A DNA stretch of 64,000 nucleotides from CAZGKW01 sp964526295 (GTDB taxonomy: Bacteria; Planctomycetota; Phycisphaerae; FEN-1346): the NCBI GenBank assembly GCA_964526295.1, contig CAZGKW010000004.1:1-64000 (forward strand), written 5' to 3'. The translations under genes and the position numbers were made by a program. The notes under the pieces are model-generated. The model ran no database searches. It saw only the letters and a list, made by a program, of their open reading frames with translations, and was not told where the DNA came from. Below, piece after piece: positions 15,359 to 24,371 of the stretch (positions are counted from its first letter, which is position 1; the number at the start of each line of letters is the position of its first letter).

Positions 15359-15865
15359 ATGGCCGCCGGTCGACCCTCGCGCGGGCCCTGGTTCGCCCTC
15401 GGCTTCCTGACGGGTTTCGCCGTCGCCGCGGGGCTCGCGGCGGCCCTCTGGATCGCGTCGATCGTCCGGCCCCAGTTCGCCGAATCCAGCCCGGAGGCCC
15501 GGACCTCGAGCCTGATCACGGACCTCCAGACGGTCCGCTCGCAGCTCCTGCTCTACAAGACCCAGCACGCCGAGTCGTTCCCCGGCCGCGACTTCGCCCG
15601 CCAGATGACGATGTTCACCGACGCCGCCGGAAACGTCAGCCCCCGCCGGACCGACACCCACGCCTACGGCCCCTACCTTCCGAGCGTCCCCGCCAACCCG
15701 ATCACGGGGAGCCGCGACGTGAAGGTCGTCTCGGACCCGCGGGTCTCGTTCACGGTGCCCGAAGAGGATGGCGGCTGGTGGTACAACGCCGCCACCGGCG
15801 AGTTCCGGGCGGACCTGGCCGATGCCCACAAGGCGCCCGACGGCACGCGTCTGAACCGGCTCTGA
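15359..15865 (+). CDS. Membrane-anchored pseudopilin-like (GspG-type) protein
   Basis: A 168-residue protein with one N-terminal membrane helix (about residues 9-36) and a periplasmic domain with features of the type II secretion pseudopilin GspG C-terminal region: an alpha-helix (SLITDLQTVRSQLLLYKTQH), a proline/glycine mid region (AYGPYLPSVPANPITGS) and GGWWYNAATGEFRADLADAH, which matches the WYYN-type end of pseudopilins. The prepilin peptidase motif (G-FTLxE) is missing, so it is probably not processed as a pilin. The ATG at 15359 has AAGGAG six bases upstream; an earlier ATG at 15341 would overlap that site. No other secretion genes are adjacent; the GspE-like ATPase lies 17 kb away. Confidence 0.65.
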   Translation: MAAGRPSRGPWFALGFLTGFAVAAGLAAALWIASIVRPQFAESSPEARTSSLITDLQTVRSQLLLYKTQHAESFPGRDFARQMTMFTDAAGNVSPRRTDTHAYGPYLPSVPANPITGSRDVKVVSDPRVSFTVPEEDGGWWYNAATGEFRADLADAHKAPDGTRLNRL

Positions 15866-15903
15866 CCCCGCTGATGCAAGTTCTGTCAACTCTCGGCGCG
15901 ACG

Positions 15904-15957
15904 GGTCTCCGTGCCCGCCGCGTTTCCGGCATGCCAGGCCCGGTCGGCACGGAGACC
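15904..15957. repeat. Perfect 12-base inverted repeat between convergent genes
   Basis: GGTCTCCGTGCC (15904-15915) pairs with GGCACGGAGACC (15946-15957) across a 30-base loop. It lies between convergent genes, so it may act as a bidirectional terminator, but it has no T tract. Confidence 0.4.
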
Positions 15958-16077
15958 GACCGCGCTGCACTGGCGAAGAAGCGAGGTCGGCAACTGCCAC
16001 TCTGGAGGGGGCTTCGCCGTCGGCCTATGTGCCCGCGAACTCGCGTTCGCGGCTCGGCTTTGGCGACGCCGCGAGCG

Positions 16078-17280
16078 TCAGGCCTCCTCCGCCTCCAGGA
16101 CCGCCTCGGCCACCCGGCCACCCAGCGCCCGGCACGCCTCCAGGTCGTCGGCGGTGGGCTGCCACTTGGCCCGGACCCCGTCGGCGACGCGGCGGATCCT
16201 GCACCGGTCGAAGTGCTCCTCGATGAGCTTGACGGACTCGCCGGACCAGCCGTACGACCCGAACGCCGCCCCCACCTTGTTGCGGAACCTGAGGCCCCGC
16301 AGGTCCTCCAGGATGGGCATGATCGTCGGCAGGAGGCCGTTGTTGAGCGTCGGCGAGCCGACCACGACGCCCCGCGACCGGAAGATCTCCGCCAGGGCGT
16401 CGTTGCGGTCCGTCACGCCCATGTGGAACAGCTTGCAGTCGACGCCCCCGTCCGCCAGGCCGCGGCCGACGGCCTCGGCCATCCGTCGGGTCGCCTCCCA
16501 CATCGTGTCGTAGAGGACGACGGCCCGCGGTTCGCCCGTCTGCCGGGCCCACTGCCGGTAGGCCCGGACGATCTGCATGGGCTCGTCCCGCCAGATGACG
16601 CCGTGACTCGGCCCGATGACCTCTACCGGCACGTCCATCTCCAGCAGCTCGTCGATCTTGCGGATCACCGCCGGGCTGTACGGAGTCAGGATGTTGGCGT
16701 AGTACTTCAGGGCCTCCTCGTACAGCTCATGCCGGTCCACCTCGTCGTTGAAACGATAGGCGGTGGCGCAATGCTGGCCGAAGGCATCGTTCGGGAGGAG
16801 GGTCGCGCGGCCCGAGACGTAGGTGAACATCGAGTCGGGCCAGTGGAGCATGGGGGCCTCGATGAACGTGAGCTCGACCTCGTCGCCCAAGGCGATCGTC
16901 TCGCCCGTCGAGACCACCCGCGGCTCCCACCCCTGGCGGTGGTGACCCTCAACCACCTCCCGGCCGTTCTTCGAGACGACGAGCGTGGCGTTCGGGCACT
17001 CCCGAAGCACCGTCTGGAGGGAGCCGCCGTGGTCGGGCTCGGAGTGGTTGGCCACGACGAAGTCGACCTCCGACGGGTCGCAGATCTCGCGGACGTTCGC
17101 CAGGAGCGTCTCGGCGAACGGGTCCCACACGGTGTCGACGAGGGCGGTCTTCTCGTCCCGCACGAGGTAGGCGTTGTAGGTCGTGCCGCGATGGGTGGAG
17201 AGCTCGTGGCCGTGGAACCGGCGGATGCCCCAGTCGACGGCCCCGACCCAGTAGACGCCCCGCTTGACTTCGACAGGCAT
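16078..17280 (-). CDS. FprA-type flavodiiron protein
   Basis: A 400-residue A-type flavoprotein that reduces O2 or NO in anaerobes. The N-terminal metallo-beta-lactamase-like diiron domain has the ligand motif HSEPDH, then LHWPDSM, LPNDAFGQH and GPSHGVIW. The C-terminal flavodoxin domain (about 250-395) has VVLYDTMWEATRRMAEAV for FMN phosphate binding and VVVGSPTLNNGLLPTI. All iron-ligand motifs are intact. The ATG at 17280 starts the family-typical PVEVKRGVYWVGAVDWGIR and follows AAGGAGGG. It precedes an HD-domain gene on the same strand upstream, separated by 258 bases. Rubredoxin, the usual electron donor, is not encoded nearby. Its presence supports an anaerobic lifestyle. Confidence 0.95.
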   Translation of the reverse strand: MPVEVKRGVYWVGAVDWGIRRFHGHELSTHRGTTYNAYLVRDEKTALVDTVWDPFAETLLANVREICDPSEVDFVVANHSEPDHGGSLQTVLRECPNATLVVSKNGREVVEGHHRQGWEPRVVSTGETIALGDEVELTFIEAPMLHWPDSMFTYVSGRATLLPNDAFGQHCATAYRFNDEVDRHELYEEALKYYANILTPYSPAVIRKIDELLEMDVPVEVIGPSHGVIWRDEPMQIVRAYRQWARQTGEPRAVVLYDTMWEATRRMAEAVGRGLADGGVDCKLFHMGVTDRNDALAEIFRSRGVVVGSPTLNNGLLPTIMPILEDLRGLRFRNKVGAAFGSYGWSGESVKLIEEHFDRCRIRRVADGVRAKWQPTADDLEACRALGGRVAEAVLEAEEA

Positions 17281-17538
17281 GGCGACCCTCCTTGTCCGTT
17301 TGCAGATCGGCCGCCGGGGAAAGGGGCGGAAGCCCCATCTTCGCAGAACCTGGGGAGAAGATGCAACGGACTCGGGAAACCGCCGGAGCCACGCGACCCG
17401 CGATGGATAGGCCAATCCAAAACGCGACTTTGAAATGGCCCGCCCCCCCCCGCGTGCAGGTCCGTTTGGCCGCGACCCGACTTGTCCGCCAAAGCCGCAA
17501 GGGCGACGACGGAAACGGTACGCGCCGACGCGGCTGCG

Positions 17539-18276
17539 CTACGCCACGCCGGACCGCACGAACCGGTCCCGGGCCAGGGCCTTGCCCGTCGCCGTCCGGA
17601 ACACCTTCTCGACGTGCCGTCGGCGGGCCTCCGGGTCGGTCGCCTTGCACTCGTCGCGGAAGTTGACCAGGTGGTCGGCGTCCCAGACGGCCCGGAACTC
17701 GGGGGTGTCGACGTCGCCGCCGGAGTGATGGCTGCCGACGATGCGGCAGACGTGGTCGATGGCTTCGGGGGCGACGCCGAGCTTCTCCAGGATTCGCCGG
17801 GCGATCGGCGGACCTTCGGCCTCCTGGTGCTTCGGGGCGGCCGAGCCGTGTTTCGCCTCCGCCTCGCGGATGCCGACGTCGTGGAGGACGGCGGAGGCCT
17901 TGACGACGAGCGGGTCGCCGCCCTCGACGGCCGCGATCTGCTCGGCCACCTCAAGCACCGCCAGGGCGTGGGCGATCCGCTCCAGGTCGTCGCCGAAGAC
18001 GCCCTTCATCTCGTCGATGAGTTGCTCGCGGACCGTCCCCGCGTCGAGGGCCGCCGCGGCCGAGGAACCGAGACACGCCTCGGCGTACTGGCACCACTCG
18101 GCGCAGCCCATGTCGAACTTGGGGTTCGTCACGGTGCGGCCGCACCCGGGGCACTTGACCTTCGGGTCGTCCTTCCAGAACTCGATCGCCCCGCCGCAGT
18201 GCGGACAGGTCGTCTCGAAAATGTCGCCGGGCTTCCAGAACCGCTGGTCCTGGCCCGGACATCGGTTGACCGACAT
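17539..18276 (-). CDS. HD-domain phosphohydrolase with N-terminal zinc ribbon
   Basis: A 245-residue protein. Residues ~20-75 carry CPHCGGAIEFW, CPGCG and the cysteine-rich CAEWCQYAEACLG, a zinc ribbon or possibly a metal-cluster site. Residues ~85-225 are an HD domain: a helix RIAHALAVLEVAEQI, the metal-binding HD in VLHDVGIREAEAKHG, then HVCRIVGSHHSGGDVDTPEF and DADHLVNFRDE. Such proteins hydrolyse phosphate or nucleotide substrates; this one's substrate is unknown. The start was set at the ATG opening MSVNRCPGQDQRFW; longer frames upstream are GC-driven. It sits upstream of the flavodiiron gene on the same strand, suggesting a link to redox or stress response. Confidence 0.85.
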   Translation of the reverse strand: MSVNRCPGQDQRFWKPGDIFETTCPHCGGAIEFWKDDPKVKCPGCGRTVTNPKFDMGCAEWCQYAEACLGSSAAAALDAGTVREQLIDEMKGVFGDDLERIAHALAVLEVAEQIAAVEGGDPLVVKASAVLHDVGIREAEAKHGSAAPKHQEAEGPPIARRILEKLGVAPEAIDHVCRIVGSHHSGGDVDTPEFRAVWDADHLVNFRDECKATDPEARRRHVEKVFRTATGKALARDRFVRSGVA

Positions 18277-18536
18277 GGTTCGCCCCGTCTGAGGTCCGCT
18301 CCGATCCGCCCGTCTCCGCGGCCGGGCCCGCAGGCGGGCCGGCCATCCCACCTGGCACCGCTTGGGTCCGGCCCCTCTATCGGCATTGTCCGATGAATTG
18401 TTCGGCCCGGCCTTGACCCAGGTCAAATGCGGCGGTTTTGCGGGAAGCGGCGACAGGCGGCGGACTTGCGGTGCCAAGCGGGGAACCACCGTCGAGCAGG
18501 GGGCCGGAGTCGCCCGGCTTTTGTCCCGATTTGGTG

Positions 18537-18564
18537 TTGTCGGCCGGGCGCCGCGTGCTAGAAT
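18537..18564 (+). promoter_or_regulatory. Putative dapL promoter
   Basis: TTGTCG (18537-18542), a 16-base spacer, then TAGAAT (18559-18564), about 50 bases before the dapL start. Confidence 0.5.
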
Positions 18565-18616
18565 CCCCGGCTCGAACCCGCACCGCCGCCTGTACGGGCG
18601 AAAGGACACGCGACCC

Positions 18617-19780
18617 ATGCAGACCCGCAGCGACCGCCTGAAGGCCCTGCCGCCATACCTCTTCGCCGAGATCGACCGGAAGAAGAAGGCGGCCGTCGCG
18701 GCGGGCCGGCCCGTCATAAGCCTCGGCATCGGCGATCCGGACACGCCCACGCCGGCGTTCATCATCGAGGCCGCCCAGGCGGCCGTGGCCGACCCGGCGA
18801 CGCACCAGTACGCCCTGGACCGCGGCGACGCGAAGTTCCGCGAAGCCATCGCCCGATGGTTCGGGAACCGGTTCGGCGTCACGCTCGACCCGGGCACCGA
18901 GGTCCTGCCGGCCCAGGGCACGAAAGACACGCTCTCGCACCTGCCGATGGCCATCATGGACCCCGGGGACGTCGGCCTCTCGCCCGATCCGGGCTATCCG
19001 GTCTACAATTCGAGCATCGCCTTCGCGGGCGGCGAGGTCGTGCGGTTCCCCATCACCGAGGAGCGGGGGTTCCTGCCGGACCTCGAGGCCATCGACGAGG
19101 CCGTCCTCGGCCGGGCGAAACTCATCTATCTGAATTACCCAAACAATCCGACGGCCGCCGCCGCCGACCGGGGCTTCTACGAGGAGGCGGTCGAATGGGC
19201 CCGGCGGCACGAGATCGTCATCGCCCAGGACGCCGCTTACAGCGAGGTCTACTTCGAGGAGCCGCCCATCAGCATCCTCCAGGTCGACGGGGCGAAGGAC
19301 GTCGCCGTCGAGTTCCACTCCTGTTCGAAGACGTTCAACATGACGGGGTGGCGCGTCGGATGGGTCGCCGGGAACGCCGACGTGGTGGCGAGCCTCGTGG
19401 ACCTCAAGAGCAACATGGACAACGGCGTGTTCACGGCGATGCAGTGGGCCGCCGCGGCCGCCCTCGACGGCTACGACCGGCCCGAGATCCACGAGCTGCG
19501 GGCCATGTATCGGAGGCGGCGGGACACGCTGGTGGCGGCCCTGGAGAAGGCGGGCCTCCAGGTCAATCGGCCCCAGGCCACGTTCTACGTCTGGGTCACG
19601 TGCCCGGAGGGGCTCGATTCGACGACCTTCGCCGAGCGGCTCCTGTCGGAGGCCGACATCGTGGCGACGCCGGGCATCGGCTACGGACCCCACGGCGAGG
19701 GGTACGTCCGCATGGCCCTGACGGTGGAGGACGAGAAGCTCTACGAGGCGGCCGACCGCATCGCCGGCCTCTCGCTCTAG
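18617..19780 (+). CDS. dapL: LL-diaminopimelate aminotransferase
   Basis: A class I/II PLP aminotransferase that makes LL-diaminopimelate directly from tetrahydrodipicolinate, the short lysine/peptidoglycan route used by plants, Chlamydiae and many Planctomycetota. The 387-residue protein has DapL-like blocks: RLKALPPYLFAEIDRKKKAA, SLGIGDPDTPTPAFIIEA, SPDPGYPVYNSSI and LNYPNNPTAA. The PLP lysine lies in HSCSKTFNMTGWRVGW near residue 238. A generic aspartate-type aminotransferase is a less likely alternative. The ATG at 18617 starts the family-typical N-terminus, and the promoter lies about 50 bases upstream. A dispersed repeat follows the gene. Confidence 0.9.
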   Translation: MQTRSDRLKALPPYLFAEIDRKKKAAVAAGRPVISLGIGDPDTPTPAFIIEAAQAAVADPATHQYALDRGDAKFREAIARWFGNRFGVTLDPGTEVLPAQGTKDTLSHLPMAIMDPGDVGLSPDPGYPVYNSSIAFAGGEVVRFPITEERGFLPDLEAIDEAVLGRAKLIYLNYPNNPTAAAADRGFYEEAVEWARRHEIVIAQDAAYSEVYFEEPPISILQVDGAKDVAVEFHSCSKTFNMTGWRVGWVAGNADVVASLVDLKSNMDNGVFTAMQWAAAAALDGYDRPEIHELRAMYRRRRDTLVAALEKAGLQVNRPQATFYVWVTCPEGLDSTTFAERLLSEADIVATPGIGYGPHGEGYVRMALTVEDEKLYEAADRIAGLSL

Positions 19781-19800
19781 CCGGCCCAGCAGCGGGTTGA

Positions 19801-19920
19801 AACCGCAAAGGGCCCAAAGCTCGCAAAGAACAGGTAAAGAGGGTTGGCTTCTCATAGTGGTTGGCCCTTTTTCTTGACCAGTTTCCGTCGTTCTTCGTGT
19901 TCTTCGCGCTTTTTGCGGTT
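19801..19920. repeat. Dispersed purine-rich inverted repeat, copy A
   Basis: The left arm AACCGCAAAGGGCCCAAAGC (from 19801) is imperfectly complementary to the right arm ending TTCGCGCTTTTTGCGGTT (19920). It is the same family as copies B and C (20432 and 38964), with arms built from GCAGAG-like units. Confidence 0.6.
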
Positions 19921-19946
19921 CCCGTCACGCCTTCGAGGGGCAGAGG

Positions 19947-20414
19947 ATGACGACCGCTTACATCGGCCTGGGGTCGAACGTCGGCCAGCGGAGCCGGTTC
20001 CTCGAATCGGCCCTGGGGGCGCTGCGGGCCCATCCGCGGATCGAGGTCGAGGCCGTCAGCTCGTACCTGGAGAACCCGGCCGTCGGAGGGCCGCCCGGCC
20101 AGGGGCCGTTCCTGAACGCGGCGGCCCGGCTGGAGACGGACCTCGAACCCGGGAGGCTGCTCGACGAGCTGAAGGCCATCGAACAGAAGCTCGGCCGCCG
20201 CGACGGGCCCCGCTGGGGACCCCGCGAGATCGACCTCGACATCCTCCTGTTCGGCGACCGCGTCATCCAGACCGACCGGCTGACGGTGCCCCATCCGCGG
20301 ATGCGGGAGCGGCGGTTCGTCCTCGTGCCGCTGGCCGAGATCGCCCCCGATGCGGTCGACCCGAGGACAGGCCGGACCGTCCGCCAGCTCCTCGCCGACC
20401 TCGACGCTTCGTAG
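19947..20414 (+). CDS. folK: 2-amino-4-hydroxy-6-hydroxymethyldihydropteridine pyrophosphokinase
   Basis: A 155-residue HPPK, which transfers pyrophosphate from ATP to 6-hydroxymethyl-dihydropterin in folate synthesis. Family motifs: AYIGLGSNVGQRSRFLESAL at the N-terminus, PFLNAAARLETDL, LGRRDGPRWGPREIDLDILL (the ATP- and Mg-binding signature) and VPHPRMRERRFVLVPLAEIA. It is full length with no fusion partner. GAGGGGCAGAGG supplies the ribosome site. It is flanked on both sides by copies of a dispersed inverted repeat, so it is likely transcribed alone. No other folate genes are seen nearby. Confidence 0.96.
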   Translation: MTTAYIGLGSNVGQRSRFLESALGALRAHPRIEVEAVSSYLENPAVGGPPGQGPFLNAAARLETDLEPGRLLDELKAIEQKLGRRDGPRWGPREIDLDILLFGDRVIQTDRLTVPHPRMRERRFVLVPLAEIAPDAVDPRTGRTVRQLLADLDAS

Positions 20415-20431
20415 TCCCAAGCCGTGGCCTG

Positions 20432-20543
20432 AACCACAGAGGCGCAGAGGTCACAGAGAAGGACCGTCACTGACAGAACAGCGGGTGCCCTTGTTGTTTT
20501 CTCAACTGATTGCCTTCCTCTGCGCTCGCTGCGCCTCCGCGGC
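20432..20543. repeat. Dispersed inverted repeat, copy B
   Basis: The left arm starts AACCACAGAGGCGCAGAGG (20432) and the right arm ends CTCGCTGCGCCTCCGCGGCG (20543). The arms are imperfectly complementary around a ~50-base unpaired centre. Confidence 0.65.
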
Positions 20544-20652
20544 GAAACGGACCTTGTGAAACCCGTAACGCGAGGCGCCCCAGGAGTCCGGCCGGACCGG
20601 ACGGCGAAAACCGCCCTAACGGAGACCCGGAGGCGGTGTCGGCGGCCCCGAA

Positions 20653-20681
20653 TTGAAATCCCGCCCGGCCGGGCCTAGGAT
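20653..20681 (+). promoter_or_regulatory. Putative promoter of the phosphatase gene
   Basis: TTGAAA (20653-20658), a 17-base spacer, then TAGGAT (20676-20681), about 52 bases before the start codon. Confidence 0.5.
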
Positions 20682-20733
20682 GCACAAGGGGCCGGGCGGT
20701 TCGCCATGGGGGCAAGCCTGAGAGGAACGCGGC

Positions 20734-21519
20734 ATGACCGTCGCTCAACAATACCACGAGATGCAATGCATGGAAGTCTGGGGCGGCAACCAGGCTGCCC
20801 GATCGGGCGTCTCGGTCCCGGGCATCGACTGTTGGGTTTACAGCTGCCCCTACGGCGGCGAGGCCCGCGGCGGCGACATCCACTACGTCTCGCTCTGCGG
20901 GGGCGGGGCCATCTCGCGGTACATCGTGGCCGACGTCTCCGGCCACGGCGAGGCCGTCGGCAAGCTGGCCCAGACGCTTCGGGGTCTGCTGAAGGAGAAC
21001 ATCAACACCATCGACGCGACAAGCCTGGTCCAGGACCTGAATCGGGCCTTCGGGGAACTGACCGACCAAGGCATCTTCGCCACGGCCCTCGTGGCCACCT
21101 ATTACGCCCCGGAGGATCACCTTGTCCTGTGCAACGCGGGCCATCCCCGTCCGCTGTGGTACAACGCCGAGACCGGCCGGTGGGACCTCCTGAGGCCCGA
21201 GCTCCCCGAGGCCCGCAACGAGCTGCTCGACCTGCCGCTAGGCATCATCCCCGAGACGAACTATCGCCAGTTCGCCGTGCCGCTGGCCCGCGGCGACGTG
21301 CTCGTCGCCTACACGGACCCGCTGATCGAGGCCCGGGGTCCCGAGGGCCGGATGATCGGCGAGGACGGGCTGCTGGACCTGGCATCGGGCCTCGAGGGGG
21401 AGGCGCCGGACCGCTTCGCCGACGATCTGCTCACCGCCGTCGACCGACACCGGCGGGCCGACACGTGGCAGGACGACGTCACCGTCATGGCCCTCCACCA
21501 CAACGGCAAGAATCCGTAG
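20734..21519 (+). CDS. SpoIIE/PP2C-type serine phosphatase
   Basis: A 261-residue stand-alone PPM phosphatase related to RsbU/SpoIIE, which dephosphorylates serine on anti-anti-sigma or similar partners. It has the metal-binding blocks GGDIHYVSLC near 46, YIVADVSGHGEAVGKLAQTL near 64-83, FATALVATYYAPEDHLVLCN, GHPRPLWYN and the terminal DTWQDDVTVMALH. No sensor (PAS, GAF or receiver) domain is attached, which is shorter than most RsbU-like proteins. The target is unknown; no anti-sigma or STAS gene is adjacent. The ATG at 20734 follows GAGAGGAACGCGGC. It is convergent with the mrdA operon, 46 bases away. Confidence 0.9.
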   Translation: MTVAQQYHEMQCMEVWGGNQAARSGVSVPGIDCWVYSCPYGGEARGGDIHYVSLCGGGAISRYIVADVSGHGEAVGKLAQTLRGLLKENINTIDATSLVQDLNRAFGELTDQGIFATALVATYYAPEDHLVLCNAGHPRPLWYNAETGRWDLLRPELPEARNELLDLPLGIIPETNYRQFAVPLARGDVLVAYTDPLIEARGPEGRMIGEDGLLDLASGLEGEAPDRFADDLLTAVDRHRRADTWQDDVTVMALHHNGKNP

Positions 21520-21565
21520 CAGGCGGCGCGGCTACGGGGCCCCCACCCCCAGGAGCCGGGCCACG

Positions 21566-23659
21566 CTATCCGAGCGGGACGACGTCGTCGTCGGGGTGCC
21601 GGCGGGGAGCACCTTCGCCGGTCGTCCCCGGCCTGACTCTCGGCATCTCCGGCATCCCGACCGGCGGGGCGGGCCGGTCGTCCAAGTACCCGTGGGCCCG
21701 GCAGGCCCGGACGATCTCGCGGGCGATGGGTCCGGCCGTCTCGCCGCCGTGTCCGCCGTGCTCCACGATGACGGCAAACGCGATCCGGGGCCCCTCGGCG
21801 GGGGCGTAGCCGACGAACCAGGCATGGTCTTCCCGCTCGCCGCCCGCCTGGGCGGTGCCGGTCTTGCCGGCGATCCGCACGCCTTCCAGACGCACCTCCC
21901 GGTACCCCGTGCCGCCCGGCTCGTTGACGACGGCGGCGAACCCCTCGCGGATGGCGGCCATGTGCCGCGGATCGAGCGGGTGCTCCGCCAGCGCATCGCG
22001 CGACGGGTTGGGTGCGGCGGGCCGCTCGCGGATGAGCCGAAGGGGCGGCATCCGGCCGCCGGTGGCCACGAGGCCGTAGAGCTCGGCGGCCTGGATGGGG
22101 GTGACGAGCAGCTCGCCCTGGCCGACGGCGAGGTTCCGCGGGTCGCGGACGTTAAGGCTGCCTGCGGCCTCGCCGGGCAGGCCGATGCCGGTGGGCCGCC
22201 CGAGGCCGAGCCGCTCCGCCCACGCCGTCAGCCGCTCGACGCCCAGGCTGTACCGCATCCGGTGCTTCTCCCGGTCGACGCACAGCAGCTCGGCGGCCTT
22301 CCAAAAGTAGACGTTACAGGACTTCTTGATCGCCTCGCGCAGGACGACCGGCCCGTGGCCGTAGCCGTGCGAGAGGAAGACGTGGCAGCGGAAGTGCTCC
22401 GGGTGCCGCTCGCGGTCGAGGTGGCCGTCACACGAGAGCACCATGTGCGGCGTCAGGGACCCTTCGTGGAGGGCGGCGATGGCCGTGACGGCCTTGAAGA
22501 CCGACCCCAGGGGATAGCGGCCGGAGATGGCCCGGTGGACAAGCGGCCCGGCGGGGTCGCGGACCAGGTCGGGGAAGTCCGCCGAGTAGTAGTTGATGTC
22601 GTGCCTCGGCGCCGAGGCCAGGACGAGCACCTCCCCCGTGCGGCAATCGAGGACGACCGCGGCCCCGGCGATCCGCTCCTCGGCCGGCAGCGCCGGCGGA
22701 CGATCGAGGAGCTGTTCGACGTCGGCCTGGAGGGCGATGTCGAGGGTCAGGCGAACGTCGCCTCCCGAGACCGGCGCGATGTCCTCCAGCGTGCTGCCGT
22801 CGATGCCTTCCTGGTAGAGACCCCGCTTGCCGCGGAGGATGTCCTCGCAGGCCGCCTCGATGCCCGTGCGCCCGATCTCGTCTCCGGGCCAGTAGCGTTT
22901 CAGGCTGCCGCGCGGGAAGGCCGCGTTGACGTTGGCCTCCGGGTCCTCGGACCGAAGCTCCTCCTCGGTGACCTCGCCGAGACGGCCGACGACGTGCGGG
23001 GCCACACCGCCGTACGGGTACTGCCGCTTCCGGGCCTCCAGGACCACCAAGCCGGGGAAATCGTCGGGCCGGCTGGCGATCTCGGCGAAAGTCGCCGGGT
23101 CGATGTCGAAGGCGAGTCCGTGGGCGACGACGCTGTCGGGCTGGTCGTCGGGAGGCCGGCGGGAGTCGTAGTTCTCCTCGCGGACGAGGATCCGCCGGCC
23201 ATGGCGCTCAGCGACGATGCGGCGGATCTCCTCGACCCGGCGCTGGATGGTCTCGGTCCGTCGGCGCAGCTCCTCCTGGGGCAGGCCCGTCAGGCGGGAG
23301 ACCTCCGGCCACGTGTCGCGGACGCGAAGCCGCAGCTCGGCCTTCGAGATGCCCCACCGGCGGGCCGTCCGGGCCACGAACGCTTCGTCCATCTCGATGA
23401 AGGGGAAGTAGATGGCCAAATCCATCGCGCCGTTGTCCTGGGCCAGCGGGACGCCGTTGCGGTCGTAAATGCCCCCGCGGGTGGTCGGGCGAAAGCCGGG
23501 CAGGAGCTTGAGCTGCTCGTCGGCCTCGGCCCGGTACCTCTCGCCCTGGAGCACCTGGATGCGAAACAGACCGCCCAGCAGGACGAGGACCACCACGACC
23601 AGGACGAGGACGACGGCTTGAAGGCGGGAGGCGTACACGCGGTTCACTTCCCCGGGCAT
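21566..23659 (-). CDS. mrdA: Penicillin-binding protein 2 (elongasome transpeptidase)
   Basis: A class B PBP of 697 residues that cross-links peptidoglycan for rod elongation. One membrane helix (about 14-32) is followed by a dimerisation region with TTRGGIYDRNGVPLAQDNG. The transpeptidase domain has SxxK in YPLGSVFKAVTAI near 405, SxN in SCNVYF near 465 and KTGTAQ near 615. All catalytic motifs are intact. A long coiled region (EELRRRTETIQRRVEEIRR) lies in the pedestal. It is the last gene of the mre operon, 70 bases after mreD, the classic arrangement. The start codon has no clear ribosome site. The C-terminal ~40 residues are Pro/Arg-rich. Confidence 0.96.
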   Translation of the reverse strand: MPGEVNRVYASRLQAVVLVLVVVVLVLLGGLFRIQVLQGERYRAEADEQLKLLPGFRPTTRGGIYDRNGVPLAQDNGAMDLAIYFPFIEMDEAFVARTARRWGISKAELRLRVRDTWPEVSRLTGLPQEELRRRTETIQRRVEEIRRIVAERHGRRILVREENYDSRRPPDDQPDSVVAHGLAFDIDPATFAEIASRPDDFPGLVVLEARKRQYPYGGVAPHVVGRLGEVTEEELRSEDPEANVNAAFPRGSLKRYWPGDEIGRTGIEAACEDILRGKRGLYQEGIDGSTLEDIAPVSGGDVRLTLDIALQADVEQLLDRPPALPAEERIAGAAVVLDCRTGEVLVLASAPRHDINYYSADFPDLVRDPAGPLVHRAISGRYPLGSVFKAVTAIAALHEGSLTPHMVLSCDGHLDRERHPEHFRCHVFLSHGYGHGPVVLREAIKKSCNVYFWKAAELLCVDREKHRMRYSLGVERLTAWAERLGLGRPTGIGLPGEAAGSLNVRDPRNLAVGQGELLVTPIQAAELYGLVATGGRMPPLRLIRERPAAPNPSRDALAEHPLDPRHMAAIREGFAAVVNEPGGTGYREVRLEGVRIAGKTGTAQAGGEREDHAWFVGYAPAEGPRIAFAVIVEHGGHGGETAGPIAREIVRACRAHGYLDDRPAPPVGMPEMPRVRPGTTGEGAPRRHPDDDVVPLG

Positions 23660-23729
23660 CGACGCACGCGCATCCTAGCGCGCCGGCCGGGGTAAATCAA
23701 GGTGGACGGACGGTCGAGGGCGCCGCCCG

Positions 23730-24365
23730 TCAATCCAACGTGCTTCCCGCCGGGAGACGCAGCGGAGTGCGAAGGCGGAAGAACAGCCAGAACAGGTACG
23801 GGGCGAGGATGGCCGAGTAGACCGCATCGAACGCCGCGCCCATCGCCGCGCGGCCGACCGGAAGCGTCACGCCGGGGGCGTAGCGGGCCATCAGCGTCCA
23901 CAGCCAGTGGATCAGGAACACGACGACCAGCGTGAGGAGGAATTGCGTCAGGACCCGCGTCCGGAAAATGCTGCCCTGAAGGTAGCTCAGCAGGAACAGG
24001 ACCGAGGCGAACAGGAGGGCCGCCACCCCCAGCCGAGGGTGCGACGATGCCAGGTCCGACGCCAGACCCAGGCACCACCCCACCACGAAGACCTCATACG
24101 GCTCCAGCACCAGGGCCAGGAAGATGCCCAGCAGGAGCACCAGGTCCGGCTGGACCGTGTGCCCCTCGATCTCGAAACCCAGGAGGCCGGGACGGAAAAA
24201 GCTCGTCTGGGCCACCAGGCAGGCGTAGGCCAGGATGGCGACGACGACCCACCGCACCGGCGTCCTCGCATGAAAGGTTCCGTGGCGCGACTCGGGGTTC
24301 GTACGTGCCCCGACAACCAGCCGGCCGGCAAGCCCGTCGGCAAAACGCCTCTCGGGGAGAGACAA
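23730..24365 (-). CDS. mreD: Rod shape-determining protein MreD
   Basis: A 211-residue integral membrane protein of the elongasome. About 35 hydrophilic residues precede five or so membrane helices: VVVAILAYACLVAQTSFF, DLVLLLGIFLALVLEP, VVGWCLGLASDLASSHPRLG, LLFASVLFLLSYLQGS and LTLVVVFLIHWLWTLM. DLVLLLGIFLAL followed by a GxxxGLxxDL-like segment is typical of MreD. The start is TTG at 24365, with GAGG five bases upstream, only 6 bases after the mreC stop. The long hydrophilic N-terminus makes the start somewhat uncertain. Confidence 0.92.
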   Translation of the reverse strand: MSLPERRFADGLAGRLVVGARTNPESRHGTFHARTPVRWVVVAILAYACLVAQTSFFRPGLLGFEIEGHTVQPDLVLLLGIFLALVLEPYEVFVVGWCLGLASDLASSHPRLGVAALLFASVLFLLSYLQGSIFRTRVLTQFLLTLVVVFLIHWLWTLMARYAPGVTLPVGRAAMGAAFDAVYSAILAPYLFWLFFRLRTPLRLPAGSTLD

Positions 24366-24371
24366 AATGCC

